Of a stretch of 64,000 nucleotides of DNA, positions 54,894 through 64,000 are shown piece after piece (the stretch's first letter is position 1; each line of letters begins with the position of its first letter). The position numbers and the translations under genes are program-made. The stretch is from Axinella damicornis (Eukaryota; Porifera; Demospongiae; Axinellida; Axinellidae), in contig OZ007506.1 of NCBI GenBank assembly GCA_963931865.1, positions 2,124,531-2,188,530 of the forward strand, given 5' to 3'. The notes beneath the pieces were generated by a model that did not search any database, was not told the DNA's origin, and saw only the letters and a program-made list of their open reading frames with translations.

Positions 54894-57800
54894 GGGGGGA
54901 GGGGGAGGGGGGAGGGGGGAGGGGGGAGGGGGGAGGGGGGAGGGGGGAGGGGGGAGGGGGGAGAAACATTAATTTTAATTTCTACTAAGGACTAGCACAT
55001 GAACCCATGTTTAAAATTTCTGTGTGAAGAAAGTCCAGTGTGATGTGCCATACACATCCTCCATGAAAGTATCTTTCCGTATCTGACCAATTACGTACCT
55101 CAATACATCTCGCATACTGCAATAACAAGGTTTCAACTTGTGATGCCAGCCTTGGCTCTGTAAACACCTACAAAAAATCAATGCCAGCAAAAATGAATAC
55201 ATTTCACCCAAGCCCACATGCTGGTAGTGGAATAGTGTCCTCCAAGGAATGCCAGAAAGAACCGTACGAAACACTAACCTGTTTCTTTCTTGCTATCCTC
55301 TCCAAGACGCCAGTCTTGCTCCAGTGGGTGTGCACTCTCTTCTCGTAGTCGTAGGAGGGGAAGAAACACACCACGCCCCCTGGGACCATCATGCAGAGAT
55401 TCAACAGCGCCCGACCCAGCTCATCAATCTGGAAGAGGAGTACACCCATTATGACCTCTGGACTGTACTGTCCTTGAATGAGATCAAGTTTGCAACCAGG
55501 CCTTTCTACAGCTGAGCCCTTTCTACAGCTGAGCCCAGACCAATGCAGCTATGCTTTTTTTCACCCTTCAAGCAAAAAGTCACCCCCTCTGTCAGGAGTT
55601 TAAAGGATTTAATGGGCACCCAACTGTCTCTGATTTCAGAACTTAAATGTATGATCGTATCTTCTGAAGACCAATCTGTGAGGCATTACCAGGTTAGTGC
55701 TGTCCCTGTTCTGGTAAGTGAAGTCAAAGGGCACCCCGGAGGGACCCTTGCAGAGGCAGACAGGGAGGAGGTGGTCCGGAGGAATCACATGACCTGAAAG
55801 AATGATCCCATGACAATCACATGACCATAGTACATAGGGAGGGAGAACATGAAGTCTTCATAGCTGTATAACTACATGTAGGAGGAGTGGCAACATACGT
55901 ACCACAGGAGAACTCCATGATCCTCTCTGGATTCACACCAGCTGACATTAGCAGCTGGTCTTTGAATTCAGACACCTGCATATACAAGGTCCATCAATCA
56001 TTCTAAAAATATGCACAATTGACCTGCATGCATGTACGTACAACCACCACCCCCAACTCACTACCATACACACTCACCGGCTGCATGGTTCCTCCGGCCA
56101 CAATGACAGCCCTGGCCTCCCGCACGATGCTAGTAAAGTGGACAGAGGGGTTGAGGAGGAGGAATTTCAGACTGGATCCACACAGCTGGCCTACGGGAAG
56201 GAGTTGGGCAAGAGGGAAGGGGTAGAAGGGAGAGGGAGGTCGCATCAACTCCTCTGATGAAATCACAAGAAGAGTATGTCTCAATGAACTGCTGTTGACA
56301 TGTGAGGTCACAAGACTACGAAATGACCACACCCATCAGACGTGTCTGAGAAACTATTCAGTACCTTTCCTGCAGACCACCACTCTCCCATCCTTGTCAG
56401 CGTTGGTGAGGGCCTGGAGGAACGACTCAATCAGCATGAGAGGGGAGTTCATTTGGTGATGGGACGACTGTTCACTAGCTGCGGAGGTGGAGGGTGGTGC
56501 TGCGGAGGTGGAGGGTGGTGCTGTGGAGGTGGAGGGTGGTGCTGTGGGAGTACGCTGTTGCTTTTGTTTCTGTTTCTCTACAGAATTAGGAGTTGATCCA
56601 AATCAAGAGGGGAGGGAGGGAAGGATGGAGGGAGGGAGGGAGGGAGGGAGGGAGGGAGGGAGGGAGGGAGGGAGGGAGGGAGGGAAGGATGGAGAGAGAA
56701 GGAAGGAGGGAGGGAGGGAGGGAGGGAGGGAGGGAGGGATGGAGGGAGGGAGGGAGGGAGGGAGGGAGGGAGGGAGGGAGGGAGGGAGGGAGGGAGGGAG
56801 GGAGGGAGGGAGGGAGGGAGGGAAGGGAGGGAAGGATGGAGAGAGAAGGAAGGAGGGAGGGAGGGAGGGAGGGAGGGAGGGAGGGACGGAGGGAGGGAGG
56901 GAGGGAGGGAGGGAGGGAGGGAGGGAGGGAGGGAGGGAGGAAGGGAGGGAGGGAGGGAGGGAGGGAGGGAGGGAGGAGGGAAGGTGGGCAGCTAGATGTT
57001 TGCAACTCAGCAGCAGTTATTGCACAGGCTTACCTGAAGGCTGTTTGCTTGGTGCAACGGAGAGTGTTTCAGAGTAGCGATCAACAAAACCATTGAGCTG
57101 TGAGGGATTTGATTGGAGACGATATCATCAAGATGCACCAGCATACTTGCCATAGATCATGAAACAGCTCAGTAAAAATGGCAGATTAAAATATGCACAC
57201 GCACTCACCTTCCTGGATATTTGGCTACGTTCACAATACTTCAGAATCTGTGGAAGAGTTTTAGACGTATGCAATTGAGCTTCAGACGTATGCAATTGAG
57301 CTTCAGAGTGATGTGACATCATACAACAGTAATCTGTGCACCGTGCTAATCATACTACCACTAGCTGCATATGTGCGTACAGGAAGTGTATTGCCAAATT
57401 ACCTTGAAGAGGTTGACATTGTCCATGCTGGCAGAGAAGAGGAAGTCGTTGAGTCGAAGCAGCCTCGTATCCACTGTGGATTTCATACAAACAAGGTCAT
57501 TGGTTACATATTAGCATGAAGCAGTCATTTACTACAGACCACAACAGATTACTAGAGATTACTGAGGATTACTAGAGATTACTAGAGATTCCTAGACATT
57601 CACTTACTAGATTCTGGCAACAAAATGCCACCAAAATCCAATGATGGCAAAGGTAAGAGTTAGATATCCAGGTAAGCAAACTACCTTCCTCTGTGTCTTT
57701 TGTCTTAGAAGTTTGTTTTGCCTTATCTGAAGACAGACAACCAATACATGAAACATCATTACCTAATCTTATAAACATACCATGCACAACAACAAGCATA

Positions 57801-59849
57801 CAAACAAACAAACAAACAACAACAAAATGGGCTTACTCTCCATGGCCCTGATAAAACAGTTCAGGACGTAGAGGATTTGATTAATGTACATCAAGTTCTT
57901 GGCCTTTAGTCTTGACCTGTGGAGTTACACGGAGTTGATCTTTGAAGTTTGAAATCATCGGTACCATGTACAAATACCAGCCTCATGATCAAGGGGTGAT
58001 CACTTATTCCCATATGTACTGTGTTGTAATGTCTGTGACCGGTTATGAGCTGCATAGCCCAGAAAGTGGGTGATTAGCCTAGACTCTCCATTCTTGCAGC
58101 TGCAAGACAAAATCTAGGATGGGTACGATGATAGTGGGTAGTTCTCAAAGTGAAGCAGCAGACTATGAATCGGTCACAGCTGCTTGTGTGTGTGGCAGTC
58201 ATAAATCAACACCCGTTTGTAGCCTGAGGTCTGAGTGATGTGACCTAGCCTCGTTCCCAGGCCACGCAGCCTGGGAACGAGGCTAGGTGTGACCGGCACG
58301 ACAACCCCTGAACCTGAGTTAGCCATCTATTACATGTAGGCAGTCTTATTCCACTCCTCAGATTTACCTGTATCTTTCCATGTATTGAGAGAGCTGAGAG
58401 TGTGCCTTAGTAACCTGCAACGGAAATGTTCAGTCTAATTCCCATACCCTTCATCCAGCATGCATATACTGAACACACTTTGGTTGCATGCTGAGACAAG
58501 CACATTCATGGTGCACATTGAAATTATTATGTCAATCTTATTCCAAGACTAAGTGGAACGGAATTAAAACAGACACCACAGCGTACGTGGGCTCTGGTGA
58601 TCTCCACAGAGTACACGCTGGAGATGGTGTCTAGAAGATTGTGAGCCTCGTCGATGATCACAACGTTTCCGTTTAGCCTCACGCCAACCGCCTCTCTTGT
58701 GGGGGCGTGGAGGAGAGTGTTGTAAGGAAGCACCACCAGCTGGGAAGAAGAGAGAGCGGGAGAGAAACCAACTGTAACTGAACAATCTCAATTGCGTCAA
58801 CTGTTTTGGATGTGCAGAGATAGCAGTGCGATTGCAGAATTCAAGCACTATAGAAATGTTGATTGCATTTGAAATGCCCCAAATCTGACTTGCGTAGACC
58901 TTCCAGTCTGTTATGCATTACAATTCACCATAGCAACGTGGATTGATGTACTGACACACCCACCTCTGCTGCAGGGATGGCGTATCGCACTCCATAGTAT
59001 GGGCAGGCCTGCAGCTGTCTCCCCACTGTAACAAGCTGCTCTATGTCCTGAACCTCAGCCTGGTGTGACGTGGATGACACAAATATAGCAATGATCAGTA
59101 GTACTTATATAGTCCGCATAATATTGGATAACTAGTGTGTTCTTTGCGGTCAAACCAGTAGCTCAGTATCAGAGAGCTTGAGTTGGTGGTATCGTGCTGC
59201 TTAGCATTAGGTGCGAGTTTATTCTGGTGCAGCTCAACGTTAGCCTTGTTCCCAGGCCTCCATGCCCAGCTTTTGCTGCTTTTCGGACTACAAACGACAT
59301 AAACTGGGCGTGGAGGCCTGGGAACGAGGCTAGCTCTACGTGACTTCCACACTTCCTACTCATCCTAACTGAGGTCCAAGAGCAGCTTAGCTACTGAACC
59401 ATGTACAGCACTCAATCTCGGTAGGAGTCTGTGAATGAGACTAACCAGTGCTAGGTCCCGGAAGCTTTCCAGTGGCCCTGGTTTATAAAAGGGGCAGCCA
59501 GCGGTCTTGCTGAGTTTCTTCTTCTTCTCTCTGGACTGACCCTCAGCTGTCCTCTGATGGTCGGCTTCTGGAAGGAACAGGGAGGGGTGGGGGAGTCAAA
59601 CTCGTTGTATTTGAGGCAGCAAATAACTACAAGTACCTTTCTTCTTGTTCTTCTGCATCTCAAGGCAGCGGTCATTGATGAGTGTCAACGACTTCAATCT
59701 TGTCACGTCCTCATTGATGCACAGGTTCTACCACGTCACAAAACAGAGAGAACCGGTCAATGGTGGTCCATCCCAAACACTGGTACTGCCACTGCCTAAT
59801 TGTGCATCATCAGTGCAGCATGCTGTGGCCAACAGTTCCTCAAAATCAT

Positions 59850-59880
<31 letters not shown>

Positions 59881-62800
59881 AGGGGCATGAGCCTCGTTCT
59901 TGGCCGAATGCCAGAGTGGGAGAGGAACAAAGCTAGAGTGCAGGTATGTCCCAATATGGGATAATCCTCAAATCATCCAATTGTGAAAATCATCTGTTAC
60001 TTCCGCTGCCAGATAGTTGGCAAAACCAACCAGATTTCAGAACGCTGTCACACGACAACAAACAGTAAAAACCCAAATAGAATCATGCATTGAAACGTCA
60101 AAGTCACGCCCATTCATCACAATAGCTGATTGCTCAATCGCGCTAGTGTGGGCACTCTGCACGATGATTTTTGTTCGTTCATCTTCTGCTTGCCTTCCAT
60201 CATAGAACCTGCAGCAAAAAGTTGCTTCCACGAGCAGGAAAGGACCGTTCTCAGCTGGTGGAAATATCAGATGTATCACGTGGACTTCACTGCTTGAATG
60301 AGGTATGCAATTGCCGTGACGTTACATCCGTGAACACGCCAAAGTTGCCAGGACGTTTCTCCTACACGGCCTGGGAACGAGGCTAGACCATATGGGAATA
60401 GGCCTGGGAACAAGGCTAGCAGCACCACCCACCTGTCTGGAGCCCAGTGTTACCACATGCACATGGCCTCCATAGGGACTCTTCTGCACTTCCCTCACAA
60501 ACTGGGCCAGCTGGGAATGTGTTCTACTGCAGTAGTAGATCTTGGTGGAAAGGAGCGGGGGATAGGGAGAGGGAAGAAGGAGATATGGAGGGAGGATGGA
60601 GGGAAGTATGGAGGAGAAGGAGGGAGGGAGGGAGAGAGGAGGGATGGGTGGGAGGAAGGGGGAGAGAGGAGGGGGAGAAAGGAGAGAGGGAGGAGAAGAA
60701 TGAAGGACAAAGTCAGAAGGTAACATGCTGTCAAAGTTTCTGATGGATTGGCCAGGCCCAGGAGTGAGATGCACACATTAGGTTAAGGCCGAGGATAGAA
60801 AAGGATAGGAGATATGGCATGCAGTGTACACATGAGAAGAAGGAAGTCACTTCCAGGTGGTGAAGACAACCCCCCACCTTCTTCACGTGCTCCTCTTCAC
60901 TCTCATCTTCCGAGTCCGAGCTACGGAAAAACCAGCACAAGATGCATGAAATAGAGATGAGCTTCATTCCCTGAGGGGTCGTCATTGCCGCCACAGTGAC
61001 AGTGTAATGGAACTGAATCACAAATGGAGATTTACACACAAGAAACGTACAGCATGTTCATCAATGTTTAGTCAATGATATGAAAACAAAGAAGTCAGGA
61101 TATAATCAGTCCCAGGCATTGCATGCAACAGGCAGTAGCTACGTACTTAGCTGTGTTTCATGGAAATTTCATAGATCCCCACCTCTGTTCGTTCTTTGAT
61201 TCATCCCCACTGAAGTACTCAGCCAGGATGATGTCATCATCTGTGTTGTCATGGCAATTACCTGGGTCAGATGACCCTTCAGCAAGCAGTTTCTCAATCT
61301 CTGCACTCGGAGAATCTTCACGCTACAGGAGGACAAATGAACTTAGTCAACCATAAATACACAGATGTGCATATCTCCTAAGATATAATGCAACCTGGCC
61401 ACAACTTGTAATGCATTCCTGGCCAAATACGGCTATTAGCCTCGTACCCAGATCTCCCTACAATATTGTGGGTACAATCTCCTTGGTAAATTTAGTGACT
61501 AAGGGGTAAAGTTGGCAAAGCCATGCAAATTAACCCCTTAGTCACCTTTCTCTTAGCTTTCCATCTCGCACTTCCGTATTCCTCCTTGATTCTCTTCAAC
61601 TTCTCCTCTCGCTTCACCTTTTGCTGTAGCTCCTCCTGCAAGAGAATTGCATGCAGGCTGCATATGAGGCTCACGGAATGCCCTGCAATATTACTGTCCG
61701 GTAAAATGTACTGATATTAGGAGAATGTTTTTGTGCCAAAATTGGTACATTTTGGAAACCATTTTCAAATATGCACATTTTGACACCAATTTGGAAATTA
61801 AACCAAAATTGGCAGAGGCAGTGACTGATGTGCCAAATATTGGACCAATGAAACAAAATTGGTATTCGGAATAGACTTGGAAAGAGGACATTGCACTAGT
61901 GAGGTATGAAGCTAGGGATTGTGCCATTTTTGTCAGCATAAAAGGAGCTTTCAAATGATGTCCTTAAAATGATTTTTAATTTCGGTCACATTTTCACCAA
62001 AAATTACACTCGACCAAAGGCTATAATCCATGGTTTTTCATGATTTTGTGTCAAAATTCAAACTACAGCAAAATGGACATCATTTGAAAGGTCCATTCAT
62101 GCTGATCACAGTGGTGCAAATCCCAGCCTCGTATCTCATTCCTAGCCCAAGATACCCAGCATGTGCTATAGCTCTACACTGTCAGTATTTTGGTGCTTTT
62201 GCATACTGTCAAAAACTGGAGGTGTAGAAGGCCTGGGAAATTGTGGTATATATGCATGCCCCCAGGACGCCCTCCACAACAGGTAGCAGTGTACACGTAT
62301 ACAAACAGAACTTTGAAGACAAGACTTTATCTTTGCTGGCCTTCACTGTGTATCCTTAGTGTGCTGATGCAGTACTGAGCAAGGATCGGTCGCTCACCAG
62401 GAGTGCTGTTTCTGCCAAATATGGTTTGTTGTGCCAATTTTGGGCAGAAATGGCACATCAGCACATGTTGCTCTTTCTGTACAGCACACTGAGCACTTGC
62501 TCACGATCACAATAGTGCCACGGGTTGCACCACTACCGTCTGGTGAGCTGAACGAGGTGGTGGTCGACGGGAGGGGGGGGGGGGGGGTGGACGCTTCCGT
62601 CGCTACATACCGTCCATACAGTGGGGTTCTGTGATTATCAAACTCTTAGGTACCCATCCAACCAGTGATAGACACTAAGATGTGTGAGACAACCATTTGA
62701 CAGTACGGTCTACACTGCTACATACCTTCAGCTTATGTACAGCATCTTTCATTGCCTTTTGTTCATCAAACGCAGCAAACCAGTCCGGTTCTAGGAAATA

Positions 62801-63701
62801 AAGTAGTGTTATTTAACTACAATACGTTCAACAAGGTGCATCACTTTTAAGTTAACCCTTTCCCATCCACATTACTTCCAGAGATCATTTCAGTCTCTAA
62901 ATCTACCCTAATTTGGTTCCCTCGGCCTGTTGTGCTCAAAACTGCTCCCAGAGGTCATTTCAGCCATATGTGATTCTAACTGCACCCACCAATTAATGGG
63001 AAATGCCAACCTGTCATAGCTTATGAAATGGGCTTCACGTCATACAAAGTCATTTGTATGGAAAGGGTTAAACTGTAACAGACTAACTGTAAAATTGAAC
63101 TGGAGATAAAACTGAAAATGCTTTTCAGTAGCATAATAGCAACCGAAAATCAGCCCATTTTGCCCTAAAATAAAATACAACACAGCACTGGAGAATAGGT
63201 TAATTAACTTCCCAAGCAGTCCTTACCGCTTTTGTTGCTTTGTGAGGGTTTTTGATCCCCAGCCTCCAGGGCTGCTGCTGACGAGGACATCAGAGGTCCA
63301 GCCGGCATCTTCCCTGCTAGGATGGCATCAACTCTCTCCCTCTCTCGCTGCTCGCAGTCTGCCAACCACTTCAGAGCCCCACAGATCAAACTGAGGGACT
63401 TGCCCTGCAGAGAAGAGAGCAGGTCATATGTGTGTGTGGAACTGTACACTGGCATAGCCAGACTTAGCCTCGCAGGCCAGCCCAGGGTTTCACAACTTGC
63501 ATAGCCAGGTAGTGTGTTAGTATGAAGGTGAGGAGAACATTATATAGTTTTCCCCACCGTTCCGGTTGGGCTCTCGAATATCCCGATGCACCCCTTCTCC
63601 AGGGCTACGTATAGGTTTTGCATGAAGTCCTTTTGGATGTCGTAGGGCTGGAAGGGGAAGGGAAACTCCGCGGGGGGGAGTAACTCCAGTTCATTCTCCA
63701 T
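53761..63701 (-). CDS. DDX11: DDX11/CHL1 Fe-S cluster DNA helicase
   Basis: XPD-like superfamily 2 5'-3' helicase for sister-chromatid cohesion and fork maintenance, in the nucleus. Exons (minus): 63558-63701, 63227-63404, 62726-62790, 61546-61635, 61183-61322, 60878-60920, 60433-60540, 59637-59727, 59446-59567, 58964-59059, 58587-58739, 58368-58414, 57837-57916, 57685-57726, 57403-57473, 57209-57247, 57034-57097, 56365-56577, 56078-56190, 55903-55975, 55690-55793, 55279-55428, 55099-55167, 54716-54816, 54367-54451, 53761-54057. Total 925 aa. Walker A SPTGTGKS (44-51), [14 protein letters not shown], four Fe-S cysteines (about 259, 277, 311, 346), DEAH (389-392), [33 protein letters not shown] and [10 protein letters not shown] are intact. 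The last exon may instead end at a GTATAT donor at 53823. The printed C-terminus reads into a MITE. Confidence 0.93.
54155..54275. repeat. Two long poly-G runs
   Basis: About 35 G at 54162-54196 and about 18 G near 54250, in the last DDX11 intron (54058-54366), within a GGGAGGAAGTGGA-type purine array. Confidence 0.9.
54446..54652. repeat. Tandem copies of a DDX11 exon-acceptor junction
   Basis: GATCACAATGCACCTAGACA (plus strand) spans the 3' splice site of the exon 54367-54451: minus-strand CTAG|GTGCATTGTG. It is repeated about five to six times through the upstream intron, spaced ~25-60 bp and separated by GTAGGA...ACTGGATC. Confidence 0.85.
54860..54962. repeat. (GT)n, poly-G and (GGGGGGA)n
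   Basis: Compound run in the DDX11 intron 54817-55098: GT, about 22 G, then eight or so GGGGGGA units. Confidence 0.92.
56625..56990. repeat. (GGGA)n tetranucleotide array
   Basis: About 360 bp of GGGA broken by AAGGATGGAGAGAGAAGGA. It fills the DDX11 intron 56578-57033 and acts as the pyrimidine tract on the transcribed strand. Both-strand ORFs across it are artefacts. Confidence 0.95.
58246..58285. mobile_element. 40-bp TAGCC-family palindrome
   Basis: TAGCCTCGTTCCCAGGC + CACGCA-type centre + GCCTGGGAACGAGGCTA. Only the terminal repeats remain. In DDX11 intron 11 region 58415-58586 / 57917-58367 (latter). Confidence 0.85.
59241..59332. mobile_element. TAGCC-family MITE
   Basis: TAGCCTTGTTCCCAGGCCTC to GAGGCCTGGGAACGAGGCTA, inner CAGCTTTTGCTG / AAACTGGGCGTGG. 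In the DDX11 intron 59060-59445. Confidence 0.85.
59728..60432. other. DDX11 intron with poly-G run
   Basis: 705-bp intron. About 30 G at 59851-59880, followed by a TAGCC-like fragment (GAGCCTCGTTCTTGGCC) and at 60367-60419 two right-end fragments GGCCTGGGAACGAGGCTA. No exon was recognised. Confidence 0.65.
60550..60720. repeat. GGAGGGA-rich purine tract
   Basis: In the DDX11 intron 60541-60877, next to the acceptor on the minus strand. Pro/Ser/Leu frames are artefacts. Confidence 0.8.
61850..62160. repeat. Palindromic dispersed repeat, copy 2
   Basis: Same element as 12060-12400, sharing CTTTCAAATGATGTCCTTAA and GGCTATAATCCATGGTTTTT. In the DDX11 intron 61636-62725. Flanking GTGCCAAAATTGG segments on one side and TTTCTGCCAAATATGG ... 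TTGGGCAGAAATGGCA on the other suggest a larger parent of about 700 bp (about 61700-62460). Confidence 0.75.
62791..63226. other. DDX11 intron without recognisable element
   Basis: 436-bp AT-rich intron. Two related segments (CCCAGAGGTCATTTCAG / TCCAGAGATCATTTCAG) are about 70 bp apart. Nothing else was seen. Confidence 0.5.
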
Positions 63702-63894
63702 TTTGTGTTCCTATAACTTCGCGCGCTCAGAAGTGATTCTGGATGTGATTGGTCAGGAAGAGAAGACTGCGATGTGATTGGACGAAATTGTTCACTGGGA
63801 TTTCCCCCATGTGCTCTCCCGCTGTGACCTTTTGACCCTAGCTGAACCCCAGCTGAACCTCATCGCTGTGGAGGAGTGAGCAGTCTATACAAGA
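63702..63894. promoter_or_regulatory. Divergent DDX11 / PGK1 promoter
   Basis: 193 bp between divergent start codons. Two TGTGATTGG motifs (inverted CCAAT boxes, at about 63745-63752 and 63773-63781), 29 bp apart, sit near the middle. CCAAT pairs bound by NF-Y are typical of bidirectional housekeeping promoters. No TATA box is evident. Confidence 0.65.
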
Positions 63895-63956
63895 ATGGCC
63901 TTCAACAAGCTCAGTGTCGATGCCGTGGATGTGAAGGACAAACGCGTCCTGATGCG
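63895..63956 (+). CDS. PGK1: Phosphoglycerate kinase, first coding exon
   Basis: ATG at 63895 gives MAFNKLSVDAVDVKDKRVLM and then CG|GTAAGA, a good donor in phase 2. The N-terminus NKLSVDxxDVKxKRVLMR is the conserved start of cytosolic phosphoglycerate kinase, which makes ATP from 1,3-bisphosphoglycerate in glycolysis. The next exon should begin by completing Arg and continue VDFNVP, beyond the window. Only 20 complete residues are visible, so the call rests on this signature alone. Confidence 0.8.
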
Positions 63957-64000
63957 GTAAGAGAACTCATTTGGATCAAAACTTCCTGAGCAGCTGGAGA

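Overview
The window is nuclear DNA from an animal. It carries five protein-coding genes split by GT-AG introns, all belonging to conserved animal families, with no operons and no bacterial-style features. The dense minisatellites, long CA and poly-G/C tracts, abundant small terminal-inverted-repeat (TIR) elements and compact gene spacing suggest an early-branching marine invertebrate. A demosponge is my best guess, but that is inference rather than something I can demonstrate.

Layout. Positions 1-15010 (+) hold the 3' part of a class V P4-ATPase gene (ATP10-like lipid flippase), 11 exons seen. One intron holds a Copia retrotransposon with apparently identical LTRs and a broken integrase. Another holds a 2 kb TIR element with two further TIR elements inside it. 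Positions 15770-27185 (-) are a complete FTSJ1/TRM7 tRNA 2'-O-methyltransferase gene in 8 exons. One of its introns is a ~6.6 kb array of a 21-bp dyad-symmetric repeat. Positions 27986-43169 (-) and 43647-52368 (+) are two divergent ACSBG ('bubblegum' acyl-CoA synthetase) paralogues. Each has 18 exons at matching places, and they share a GC-rich ~480 bp intergenic promoter region. Positions 53761-63701 (-) are a complete DDX11/CHL1 Fe-S DNA helicase gene in 26 exons. Position 63895 onward (+) is the first coding exon of phosphoglycerate kinase, divergent from DDX11 across a ~190 bp promoter with two CCAAT-type boxes.

The genes do not form an obvious pathway; the two ACSBG genes and the flippase all concern lipids, but their proximity may be chance. 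The most notable content is in the non-coding DNA. One small inverted-repeat family (ends TAGCCTCGTTCCCAGGCC, bounded by TA) is scattered through the window in at least 18 copies, from 40-bp bare palindromes to 620 bp. It has hosted a 34-bp minisatellite, been hit by Copia, lent its end to a 38-bp GC-box minisatellite, and appears to supply the stop codon and tail of DDX11. Other points are a gene-conversion-like mosaic between the ACSBG paralogues, CA microsatellites abutting several 3' splice sites, and a DDX11 splice acceptor repeated in its own upstream intron.

All exon boundaries were deduced by hand from reading frame, GT-AG signals and remembered family similarity. Phases are consistent and total lengths are divisible by three for FTSJ1 (347 aa), the ACSBG genes (766 and 723 aa) and DDX11 (925 aa).
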